A stretch of DNA of 5,670 bases from Bacillota bacterium (lineage in GTDB: Bacteria > Bacillota > DTU025), in contig DMOT01000068.1 in assembly GCA_003456765.1 (NCBI GenBank), positions 1 through 5,670 of the forward strand. Direction: 5' to 3'. A program made the position numbers and the translations under genes. Under the pieces are notes generated by a model that did not search any database, was not told the origin of the DNA, and saw only the letters and a program-made list of their open reading frames with translations. Positions 1 through 5,535 of the stretch are shown piece after piece. Numbering within the stretch: position 1 is the first letter of the stretch; each line of letters opens with the position of its first letter.

Positions 1-13
1 CGATGAAGCTGTG

Positions 14-50
14 GCGGTCCGGGTTGGCCTTGCGGTGCAACCCGGACCGC
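14..50. repeat. Intercistronic hairpin upstream of malF
   Basis: A perfect 13-bp inverted repeat: GCGGTCCGGGTTG (14-26) pairs with CAACCCGGACCGC (38-50) around an 11-base loop. No T-run follows, so it is not a classical intrinsic terminator. Its position just before malF, probably after an upstream binding-protein gene (a TGA at 4-6 could be that gene's stop, which cannot be proven here), suggests a transcript-stabilising or partially terminating element. Such elements are known between malE and malF in enterobacteria, where they keep binding-protein mRNA more abundant than permease mRNA. It resembles the hairpin at 2023-2069. Confidence 0.75.
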
Positions 51-56
51 ATCCCC

Positions 57-62
57 AGGAGG
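57..62 (+). promoter_or_regulatory. Ribosome binding site of malF
   Basis: AGGAGG at 57-62 lies only 2 bases before the ATG at 65 but 8 bases before the in-frame GTG at 71. The spacing favours the GTG as the true start. Both starts lie beyond the hairpin at 14-50, so the longer reading from GTG 11 would force the hairpin into the coding sequence and is unlikely. Confidence 0.6.
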
Positions 63-70
63 CGATGGAA

Positions 71-1093
71 GTGACCCCCTTAACTTGGGATATTGCGTCC
101 CGCGGGCTAATGGAGGCGGGCAGAATTCTCGCGTTTCTCGTCGCCGGGGTCGCAATTCTGGAAGTGCTGGCATATCTCATCCTGCACAAGTGGCTGAAGC
201 TGAAGCACTCATTGCCGATCATGCTGATGCTCCCCGCCCTCATAGCAGTGATCGCGCTGATAATTTACCCGTTCGGGTTCAACCTGAAGCTTGCATTCAG
301 CAATATGAGCATGTACAGATTTAAGGAGTTCTCGGTGGGCCTCGCCTATGGCGTTCAGAACTTCTTGGACGTGTTCAGAGCTCCTGTGCTTCAGAATGTA
401 ACCTTCTTTCAGCTGCTTCTCAGGACGATGGCTTGGACAGTGGTGAACGTCTTCTTCCATGTTCTTGGCGGGCTCTTTCTGGCGATCCTCTTGAACCGTC
501 CACTCCGCGGCAAAGCAATATACCGCACTTTGCTGACCATACCATGGGCGATTCCCCAGGTGATTGCCGCCCTTGCATGGAAAAACGAATTCCACTACCA
601 ATACGGATTCGTCAATGTGCTGCTAAGGCGGCTGGGACTTGCCCCCATTCAGTGGCTGTCGGATCCTAAATGGGCTTTCCTCGCTGTCATAATCGTCAAT
701 GTGTGGCTGGGCATTCCGTTCATGATGGTTGTGATACTGGGCGGGCTTCAGAGCATCTCTCCTGAGTACTATGATGCTGCTCAGATAGACGGAGCATCGG
801 GATGGCAGCAGTTCAAGTCGATAACGATGCCGCTCTTGAAGCCTGTTTTGACGCCCGCGATCATACTGGGTGTCGTTTGGACCTTCAACAACTTCAACGT
901 GATTTACTTGATCACAAAAGGCGGGCCCATGGAAGGAACTGATATCCTGGTTACCTCGCTGTACAAGGCGGTTTTCGAGTTCTACAGATATGGTTTCGGG
1001 GCTGCCTACTCCACTGTGATTCTTGTGCTGCTGCTCATTTTCACATGGATATACCTGAGGGTGACCCGGGGAGTCGAGGAGGTGGCAGAGTAA
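71..1093 (+). CDS. malF: Maltose/maltodextrin-type ABC transporter permease MalF
   Basis: One of two inner-membrane subunits of a carbohydrate ABC importer. With MalG it forms the channel that accepts sugar from an external binding protein, driven by a cytoplasmic ATPase. From GTG 71 it is 340 aa. About seven hydrophobic segments are visible: residues 18-38, 49-68, 120-141, 150-170, 202-224, about 258-280 and about 305-330. The cytoplasmic EAA loop that docks on the ATPase is clear at residues 232-254 (EYYDAAQIDGAS, ending in TMPLL). The stretch WTFNNFNVIYLITKGGP after it is characteristic of the MalF clade, so maltose or a maltodextrin is the likely substrate, though related oligosaccharides cannot be excluded. 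It has an extra N-terminal membrane segment but seems to lack the large periplasmic domain of E. coli MalF, as is usual outside enterobacteria. An alternative start is ATG 65. The stop overlaps the malG start by one base. Confidence 0.93.
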   Translation: MTPLTWDIASRGLMEAGRILAFLVAGVAILEVLAYLILHKWLKLKHSLPIMLMLPALIAVIALIIYPFGFNLKLAFSNMSMYRFKEFSVGLAYGVQNFLDVFRAPVLQNVTFFQLLLRTMAWTVVNVFFHVLGGLFLAILLNRPLRGKAIYRTLLTIPWAIPQVIAALAWKNEFHYQYGFVNVLLRRLGLAPIQWLSDPKWAFLAVIIVNVWLGIPFMMVVILGGLQSISPEYYDAAQIDGASGWQQFKSITMPLLKPVLTPAIILGVVWTFNNFNVIYLITKGGPMEGTDILVTSLYKAVFEFYRYGFGAAYSTVILVLLLIFTWIYLRVTRGVEEVAE

Positions 1094-1968
1094 TGAGCAA
1101 GGGGATTCCCAGGAAACACAAGTTCTTCACGAGCGCAAAGGGGGATAGTCCTGCAAAGAAACTCCTTATCCATCTCCTCTTGATCATGGCATCGGTGATA
1201 GCTCTCTACCCATTTCTGCGCGTAATCACAATCTCGTTGCGCCCAGGGTCTCAGCTGCTCTCCACAGACCTTTCGTTGATACCGAGGGATGCAACTCTTG
1301 ACAACTACCGCACCCTCGTATTCGAAAAGGACTTCGTGATATGGCTCTGGAACAGCCTGGTGGTTTCGCTTACCACTGTGATCGTGGGTGTTCTGCTATC
1401 CGCAACTGCAGCTTACGCCTTTTCAAGATGGGATTTCCCCGGACGTAAGCAGGGATTGGTCTTCCTGCTCACAACGCAGATGCTTCCGCCCGGAATGCTT
1501 CTGCTTCCAATATACGTGATGGTTGTAAGGCTTCAGCTGTTCAATACATACACAGGCATGATCCTGGCCCACTCTGTGGGCGCCGTACCCTTTTCGATCT
1601 GGCTGCTCAAGGGGTATTACGACACCATACCTAGGGAGCTGGAGGAGGCTGCGCTCGTTGACGGCGCGAGCCGAATGGAAGCCTTCTGCAGAATAATAGT
1701 TCCCCTTTCCACCCCGGCACTGGGCGTTTGCGGACTCTTCAGCTTCATGACCTCTTGGAGCGAGTTCATGATGGCCAGAGTCATGCTTCAGAAGACGAAT
1801 ATGTTCACGTGGCCACTGGGCTTCCAGAAGCTCCTCGACCAGTTCACTACCCAGTGGGGCGTATTCTCGGCGGCATCCGTGCTGGTGGCCGTGCCAGCCA
1901 TGTTGCTATTCATGTATTCATCCAAATGGCTGATATCCGGTCTGACGCTTGGAGGAGTCAAGGAATAG
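1093..1968 (+). CDS. malG: Maltose/maltodextrin-type ABC transporter permease MalG
   Basis: Second membrane subunit of the sugar importer, pairing with MalF. It is 291 aa from ATG 1093, which overlaps the malF stop as TAATG and has GAGGAGG at 1076-1082, 10 bases upstream. A longer in-frame reading from 1045 would lie inside malF and is unlikely. The protein has a short basic N-terminus, a first membrane segment near residues 24-42, then the typical core beginning with AYAFSRWDFPGRK and TTQMLPPGMLLLPIYV. The EAA loop is near canonical: ELEEAALVDGASRMEAF at residues 182-198, followed by IIVPLSTPAL. The C-terminal region (FSFMTSWSEFMMA, QWGVFSAASVL and the terminal SGLTLGGVKE) is a close match to the MalG family. 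The one-base overlap implies translational coupling and equal subunit supply. No ATPase gene follows; a shared MsmX-type ATPase encoded elsewhere is the usual arrangement in Gram-positive bacteria (inference). Confidence 0.95.
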   Translation: MSKGIPRKHKFFTSAKGDSPAKKLLIHLLLIMASVIALYPFLRVITISLRPGSQLLSTDLSLIPRDATLDNYRTLVFEKDFVIWLWNSLVVSLTTVIVGVLLSATAAYAFSRWDFPGRKQGLVFLLTTQMLPPGMLLLPIYVMVVRLQLFNTYTGMILAHSVGAVPFSIWLLKGYYDTIPRELEEAALVDGASRMEAFCRIIVPLSTPALGVCGLFSFMTSWSEFMMARVMLQKTNMFTWPLGFQKLLDQFTTQWGVFSAASVLVAVPAMLLFMYSSKWLISGLTLGGVKE

Positions 1969-2022
1969 AAACCTGGCGTTATCAGCCAATCTTTGAGGAA
2001 GTATGCGAGCCGATGCATAGTG

Positions 2023-2069
2023 GCGGCAGTCAGGTTTGGCCTTTGGCAAAACCCGAACCTGGCTGCCGC
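2023..2069. repeat. Hairpin downstream of malG
   Basis: A 17-bp stem: the arm at 2023-2039 (GCGGCAGTCAGGTTTGG) pairs along its whole length with 2053-2069 (CCGAACCTGGCTGCCGC), with two G-U wobbles and a 13-base loop. There is no T-run on either side. It lies 54 bases after the malG stop, so it probably protects the 3' end of the mal transcript or assists termination. It shares TGGCGG at its left edge, TTGGCCTT at the left arm/loop, ACCCG, and the closing CCGC with the hairpin at 14-50, suggesting one repeat family. Confidence 0.7.
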
Positions 2070-2349
2070 GATGCGGGCGCACCCTGGAACATGGCCATAC
2101 CCCCATTCAATGCCACATCGCCCCTGGGCACAGCTCCCAACCAATCCCCGGGTAGAACTGGGCGGATCTTCACGCGAGTTCCTTTTGCCTGTGGTTTGGA
2201 CTCTGGCCGCTTGGTTTGGGCGGGGAGGTTCTTCCAGAAAAGAGTTGTATGGCGGCGGCTATGGCCATGGCCATGGTTGGTTTCCCGGGCGCGGCGGGGA
2301 GCGGGGCCTGTCAGCGGAAAGGGCTAAAAAGTAGTCACATTGCGACCAC

Positions 2350-2392
2350 GAATGACTAATTTTTGAACGGTGGCGGTCTAGAAACGAGACAC
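2350..2392. repeat. Imperfect 43-base direct repeat, copy 1
   Basis: This copy aligns without gaps to 2516-2558, with 28 of 43 bases identical by my count. The shared parts are GAATGACTA at the left edge, ACG and GTCTA in the middle, and ACAC at the right end. Motifs of this kind (TCTA followed by an A-run near TGGC/TGGCC) resemble the sub-terminal repeats at the ends of IS21-type elements, but no transposase remnant is visible, so that origin is only a guess. Confidence 0.4.
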
Positions 2393-2515
2393 TTCCCCGC
2401 GCACCAATCCAATATGTGGGGATATGCACTTTTGTATAGCCAGTTACTCCCGGAAACTGGGTCAACATGCCATTGTGTTCCTTAATCCCCCTGGAACATA
2501 CTTCCTCAGGGCATT

Positions 2516-2558
2516 GAATGACTAGAAATTAGACGTGGCCAGTCTAAAAGTTATACAC
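2516..2558. repeat. Imperfect 43-base direct repeat, copy 2
   Basis: Partner of the repeat at 2350-2392, starting 166 bases later in the same orientation. It begins GAATGACTAGAAATTAGACG and contains TGGCCAGTCTAAAAG (2536-2550). The identity is concentrated in the first nine bases, the GTCTA block and the last four bases, a pattern that fits short binding sites or element-end repeats better than a recent duplication. Confidence 0.4.
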
Positions 2559-2592
2559 CTACGCTCAAAACATGATCAAATTTGAGACATAT

Positions 2593-2614
2593 CCCACGGG
2601 CGCAAGCCGGTGGG
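2593..2614. other. GNRA-capped hairpin in the spacer
   Basis: CCCAC (2593-2597) pairs with GTGGG (2610-2614), a G-G mismatch follows, then GGC (2599-2601) pairs with GCC (2606-2608) around a GCAA loop. A C-G pair closing a GNRA tetraloop is typical of structured RNA. No riboswitch class or known small RNA could be matched to its surroundings, and no gene follows directly, so whether it is transcribed is unknown. Confidence 0.35.
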
Positions 2615-2813
2615 TGCTTTATCATGGTTACTTTGAATGCATAAGCCGCCCCTTACTCGCAGTCGGCAACCCCAACTCGGATTCATGGGGTCTATAAACA
2701 CTTCTGTGTGAATGGTGTTCCCCTCATACCATGGCGCCCTGTTATCCGAGCTAAGCACCTGTTACTGTCTTTTGGGAATCAGCATCACGCAACCTGGATC
2801 CTGCTCATTGCCC

Positions 2814-2841
2814 TTGACTTCAGCCCATTTTGTGCTAACAT
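2814..2841 (+). promoter_or_regulatory. Likely sigma-A promoter of the riboswitch-sulP transcript
   Basis: A -35 element TTGACT (2814-2819) is followed after 16 bases by TAACAT (2836-2841), which is preceded by TGC, an extended -10 signature. Transcription would start near 2848, about 30 bases before the riboswitch aptamer. The -35 matches consensus at five of six positions and the -10 at four. It is the only convincing promoter found ahead of sulP. Confidence 0.6.
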
Positions 2842-2875
2842 TACAATTGTGACTTGTTGAAGCTCAAAATATGAC

Positions 2876-2990
2876 GTTATCTCCGAATTCCTCACCAGGA
2901 AGCGGGGGACCCCTTGATTGGGGTGAATCCTGAATATCAGGTAGGGCAACTTGGGTGCCCGAACCCGTCAGCTAACCCCGTAGGAGTGGT
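2876..2990 (+). promoter_or_regulatory. ydaO-yuaA riboswitch (cyclic di-AMP sensor)
   Basis: The conserved core of the ydaO-yuaA class is visible in order: CTCCGAATTCC (2881-2891), GCGGGGGACCCC (2902-2913), TTGGGGTGAATCC (2918-2930), GGTAGGG (2940-2946) and GAACCCGTCAGCTAACC (2961-2977) leading into CCGTAGGAG. The stems also fit: CTCC 2881-2884 with GGAG 2983-2986 as closing helix; TTCC 2888-2891 with GGAA 2898-2901; CGGGG 2903-2907 with CCCCG 2976-2980; ACCCC 2909-2913 with GGGGT 2920-2924; CCTGA 2929-2933 with TCAGG 2937-2941; GGGCA 2944-2948 with TGCCC 2956-2960. This class binds c-di-AMP and in studied cases turns expression off, often ahead of potassium or osmolyte transporters and cell-wall hydrolases. 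Here it precedes an anion transporter. The exact outer borders are approximate. Confidence 0.93.
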
Positions 2991-3037
2991 CCAAGCGTTG
3001 TGTCTTAGCCCCGGTGGGACTTTGCCTACGCTTTTTT
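2979..3037 (+). terminator. Terminator stem of the riboswitch expression platform
   Basis: A run of six T (3032-3037) follows a region that can pair in two ways. A local stem joins AAGCGT (2993-2998) to ACGCTT (3028-3033). A longer stem joins CGTAGG (2979-2984) to CCTACG (3025-3030) and continues, after a small internal loop, with GGTCC (2988-2992) against GGGAC plus a wobble (3017-3021). The longer stem uses bases that belong to the folded aptamer (CCCCG and the closing GGAG), while the local one does not. Either can end at the T-run, upstream of the sulP start, so transcription attenuation is the likely mechanism. Confidence 0.7.
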
Positions 3038-3089
3038 GTAGTCTGTGGCAGTGTTTGCCGCCGGACCGCTTGGTACCACTACAACAGAC

Positions 3090-3096
3090 GGGGTGA
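3090..3096 (+). promoter_or_regulatory. Ribosome binding site that selects the sulP start
   Basis: GGGGTGA sits 5 bases before the in-frame TTG at 3102 and resembles GGAGGTGA. The other in-frame starts, GTG 3045, GTG 3051 and GTG 3093, have no such motif at a usable distance, and 3045 lies only 8 bases after the terminator T-run. Confidence 0.55.
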
Positions 3097-3101
3097 GTTT
3101 T

Positions 3102-4643
3102 TTGAAATCCTGGTGGGAGCGCGTGCGTGGCGACGTAATCGGAGGAGCAACCGCAGCAGTTGTAGCTCTTCCCCTGGCTTTGGCTTTTGGAATCGCGAGC
3201 GGGGCTGGAGCCGTGGCCGGTCTGTATGCTTCGATTTTCGGCGGTCTGACAGCAGCCGTATTTGGCGGTTGTGGTGTGCAGATCACCGGACCTACCGGCG
3301 CAATGACAGCGGTTTTGGTTAGCGTTGTCAGCAAGCATGGAGTGGGCGGCATGCTCCTGGCCGGCGCTTTGGCCGGCTTGATGCAGGTGGCTCTGGGTCT
3401 TTTGCGTCTAGGCAAGTTTGTCAAGTTCCTTCCCCAGCCTGTGATCGCCGGCTTCACTAATGGCGTCTCTATCCTGTTCTTCATGACCGCTATTGGCGAT
3501 GCTTTACAAACACCTTCCATCACCTTGATCACTGTTCTAGCGATCCTTCTTGCATTGCGGTTTTTCAAACAGGCACCCGAATCACTTTTCGGACTCATTG
3601 CAGGTCTCCTGGTGAATGAACTCATTGTACATACCCCGCATGTAGTGGGAGATCTCCCTTTTAGCATGCCCAGGCCTACACTGGCGCTCATGCCCTTCGG
3701 CGAGGTTGCTCAGCTAATCAGGCCTGCTATCACAATTTGCCTCCTGGGAAGTATCTCCGCGCTGTTATCGGCAGAAGTAACTGATGGAATGATAGGGACC
3801 AAACACAATAGCAACAAGGAGCTGATCGGCCAGGGTTTGGGGAACCTGGTATCTTCCCTGGTGGGAGGAGTACCAGTCTCCGGAGCCGTCGCCCGCTCAG
3901 GAATAAACGTTTACAGCGGAGGACGCACTCGTCTTTCCGGCATTCTACATGCCATCTTTCTACTGCTCATCGTCTTGGTTCTGGGGCCTGTCGCCAAACG
4001 CATACCATTAGCTTCACTGGCAGCTATCCTCATGGTGGCTTCAGTGCGCACAGCTGATTGGCAAAGCCTGAAGCTGATACCTCAAGCCCGCTGGAGCTAC
4101 GGGGCAATCATGACTATCACTACTATACTGACAGTGGTACGGGATCTTACAATCGCCGTGGCAGTTGGAGTAGGTTTGACTGCCATTGTGGTCATTGTCG
4201 AGCTAGTTTCCTCACCTGGGGGCGACGAAATAGTCCATGAAGAGGGCTACACCATTTCCGACATGTCAACCCACCCCGACGTCCAGGTCGTGGCTTTCAA
4301 CGGTCCTTTGTTCTTTGTCGGAACGGAGAATCTGAGGAATCAGATAAGTGAGATGTCCACGAAACCCTTTTTGGTCTTGGATTTCTCTAATGTGCCCACC
4401 ATGGATGAAACCGGTGCCTTCACTCTCAGGGACTTGGCCTGTGAATTCCAAAGAGAAGGTAAGACTCTTTACATATGCGGACTCCAAAACAAGCCTTTGC
4501 GCATGTTGACAAAGATGGGCTTAACGGGTGACCTGGGCATGTCCAGGGTATGCACCGACCTGGAAAGCGCTCTGCGTAAGGCTTCCCAGGAGGCTGCGCA
4601 GACTGCCGAGGCCGAGTCGGATATGTGTGTTCACCGTGCGTAA
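3102..4643 (+). CDS. SulP-family anion transporter with STAS domain, BicA-like
   Basis: An inner-membrane transporter of the SulP/SLC26 family, which moves sulfate, bicarbonate or carboxylates. From TTG 3102 it is 513 aa, within the usual range; an annotation from GTG 3045 would add 19 residues. The N-terminal signature RGDVIGGATAAVVALPLA (residues 9-26) and SGAGAVAGLY (33-42) closely resemble cyanobacterial BicA, a sodium-dependent bicarbonate carrier. The substrate-site loop ITGPTGAMT is at 61-69. KELIGQGLGN (239-248) and GGVPVSGAVARSGINVYSGG (255-274) are further family blocks. A cytoplasmic STAS domain occupies about 390-490, with MDETG at 434-438; Thr437 sits where SpoIIAA-type domains carry the phosphorylated Ser. 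Oddly, the acidic residue usual in the eighth membrane helix (typically IESLLSA) is Ser219 here (ISALLSA). The gene follows a c-di-AMP riboswitch and precedes antiporter genes, which favours an ion/pH or bicarbonate role over sulfate assimilation, but the substrate is not proven. Confidence 0.93.
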   Translation: MKSWWERVRGDVIGGATAAVVALPLALAFGIASGAGAVAGLYASIFGGLTAAVFGGCGVQITGPTGAMTAVLVSVVSKHGVGGMLLAGALAGLMQVALGLLRLGKFVKFLPQPVIAGFTNGVSILFFMTAIGDALQTPSITLITVLAILLALRFFKQAPESLFGLIAGLLVNELIVHTPHVVGDLPFSMPRPTLALMPFGEVAQLIRPAITICLLGSISALLSAEVTDGMIGTKHNSNKELIGQGLGNLVSSLVGGVPVSGAVARSGINVYSGGRTRLSGILHAIFLLLIVLVLGPVAKRIPLASLAAILMVASVRTADWQSLKLIPQARWSYGAIMTITTILTVVRDLTIAVAVGVGLTAIVVIVELVSSPGGDEIVHEEGYTISDMSTHPDVQVVAFNGPLFFVGTENLRNQISEMSTKPFLVLDFSNVPTMDETGAFTLRDLACEFQREGKTLYICGLQNKPLRMLTKMGLTGDLGMSRVCTDLESALRKASQEAAQTAEAESDMCVHRA

Positions 4644-4724
4644 GTCGCGCTGATAGCGCTGTGTCACAGTTAATCAGAATCCCATTGGATGTAGATACCC
4701 TTGACATTGGACGGGGGGTTACTG
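4644..4724 (+). other. Short sulP-mnhE junction
   Basis: 81 bases with two small palindromes, GCGC 4647-4650 with GCGC 4656-4659 and CTGTGTCACAG at 4659-4669. Neither is followed by a T-run. TTGACA at 4701-4706 has no -10 at the right distance before the gene. Read-through from sulP into mnhE is therefore plausible. Confidence 0.5.
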
Positions 4725-5303
4725 ATGCGCAAGCGATCTCTTCTGTTCTGCGCTCTGTTACTTGCATTTTGGCTGGTGGTCTCCGGCGAAGTAGACCCAC
4801 AGCATCTTCTGGCCGGAGCTGTTCTGGCAATCCTGACTGTCTGGTTCTGGCAGGATCTTGGCCCGAGGCTGCCCCGCTTGCTTTCTGGAGGAGAGCTGCT
4901 TCTCCTGGGTCATTGCCTCCTGGCTCTCGTTCGTTTTGTCATTCAATCGAACATCTCCGTTGCCAAAACGATCTTGCTGTCGAGCCCTTCGGTGGGGCCG
5001 ATATTCGTAGTCACACGACCTCCCCTTGAAAGCAATTGGGCGAGGGTGCTTCTGGCTAACTGCATAACCATTACGCCGGGTACTGTGACTGTGGACGTCG
5101 ATCCTAAGACAGGTCAGTTCATCATTCATGTGCTGACGTATAAGGCGGCAGTCGAGTTGTCGAATTGGCAGATCATTCGTGAAATCAGGCACCTGGAATC
5201 CTGGAAACAGAGGAGGGCACAGCATGCTATGGCTACTGATAGGTCTCATGATATTGATTCTGTTCGTGCTCTTGCGGGCGATCATCGGTCCGACAGTCAT
5301 TGA
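4725..5303 (+). CDS. mnhE: Mrp/Mnh antiporter subunit E
   Basis: Small membrane subunit of the multi-protein Na+/H+ antiporter (Mrp/Mnh), or of the antiporter-like module of a membrane hydrogenase-type complex. From ATG 4725, with GGGGGGT at 4713-4719 as ribosome binding site, it is 192 aa; a TTG at 4701 would add eight residues but has weaker support. Hydrophobic segments lie at about 4-20, 26-43 and 58-75, followed by the hydrophilic domain with the family motif ANCITITPGTVTVDVD (111-126). The subunit is usually about 160-170 aa. The recognisable part ends near residue 166 (IREIRHLESWKQRRAQ), and the last 26 residues are read from DNA that also encodes mnhF in another frame, an 80-base overlap. 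This suggests that the original stop was lost by mutation or that there is a small frame error. Confidence 0.93.
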   Translation: MRKRSLLFCALLLAFWLVVSGEVDPQHLLAGAVLAILTVWFWQDLGPRLPRLLSGGELLLLGHCLLALVRFVIQSNISVAKTILLSSPSVGPIFVVTRPPLESNWARVLLANCITITPGTVTVDVDPKTGQFIIHVLTYKAAVELSNWQIIREIRHLESWKQRRAQHAMATDRSHDIDSVRALAGDHRSDSH

Positions 5304-5535
5304 TCGGCTGCTGTCCATTAATGCTATCAGTACCAAGGTCAGTGCAATTATCTTGCTGATGGCGTTCATTAGAGACGATTACGGATTCATCGATGTGGCT
5401 TTCGTCTTTGTATTGTGTGGATTCGTAGGCGGGCTTTGGATACTGCGGGTGATGACTCCCGGTGATTGGCAGCTCAGACTGCCGGGATTGGGTGGATTTG
5501 AGGGTGACGGGGAGGAGGCAGCATCGAATGATTAG
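5224..5535 (+). CDS. mnhF: Mrp/Mnh antiporter subunit F
   Basis: Small hydrophobic antiporter subunit, 103 aa, about the normal length. ATG 5224 was chosen because AGGAGG (5211-5216) lies 7 bases upstream; a longer in-frame reading from GTG 5179 would add residues that look like shadow of mnhE. Three membrane segments are apparent: residues 3-20, about 32-49 and about 56-76. The family motif RAIIGPTVIDRLLSIN (18-33) and the acidic membrane position in GFIDVAFVFVL (54-64) are both present; Asp27 and Asp57 are the residues usually conserved. The C-terminal tail (about 78-103) is hydrophilic and Gly/Glu-rich. Its start is inside the mnhE reading frame and its end overlaps mnhG by 8 bases, so the subunits are probably translationally coupled. 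Confidence 0.94.
   Translation: MLWLLIGLMILILFVLLRAIIGPTVIDRLLSINAISTKVSAIILLMAFIRDDYGFIDVAFVFVLCGFVGGLWILRVMTPGDWQLRLPGLGGFEGDGEEAASND

Larger units (their letters stand above)
2070..2813. other. Long spacer without a credible gene
   Basis: Between the malG-end hairpin and the riboswitch promoter I see no gene. The open frames of up to 113 codons here, on either strand, have low-complexity or Trp/Arg/Gly-rich translations, no good ribosome binding site and no family likeness. About 2150-2330 is GC-rich and holds a perfect 14-base palindrome ATGGCCATGGCCAT (2261-2274). From about 2340 the base composition becomes more AT-rich and contains the direct repeat pair (2350-2392, 2516-2558), small hairpins (CCAGTT 2440-2445 with AACTGG 2455-2460; CTCAAA 2564-2569 with TTTGAG 2581-2586), and the GNRA hairpin at 2593-2614. 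The composition change suggests inserted and decayed DNA, perhaps the ends of an insertion sequence. No tRNA or rRNA is recognisable. Confidence 0.6.

Noticed and set aside
1788..2144. A 118-codon open frame on the - strand
   Set aside because: It overlaps the clear malG coding sequence and the downstream hairpin, with no domain-like content.
2261..2274. Perfect palindrome ATGGCCATGGCCAT as an operator
   Set aside because: It is a simple alternation of GGCC and CATG with no promoter nearby, so a regulator site is not supported.
1993..2334. A 113-codon open frame after malG on the + strand
   Set aside because: It runs through the 17-bp hairpin, is rich in Gly/Arg/Trp, has no ribosome binding site and resembles no family.
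2576..2758. A 60-codon open frame on the - strand in the spacer
   Set aside because: It has no convincing ribosome binding site or recognisable motif; length is expected by chance.
2070..2813. CRISPR array, tRNA or attachment site in the spacer
   Set aside because: There are no regular short repeats, no tRNA T-arm or cloverleaf, and no exact duplicated site beyond the weak 43-base repeat.
2914..3096. A 60-codon open frame across the riboswitch
   Set aside because: It lies on the conserved aptamer and terminator, which explain the sequence.
3026..3691. A 221-codon open frame on the - strand opposite sulP
   Set aside because: It is a codon-bias shadow of the well-supported SulP gene and has no family likeness.
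4701..4706. TTGACA as the -35 of a separate mnhE promoter
   Set aside because: The -10 position falls at 4724-4729, inside the start of mnhE, and reads GATGCG, which is not a -10 element.
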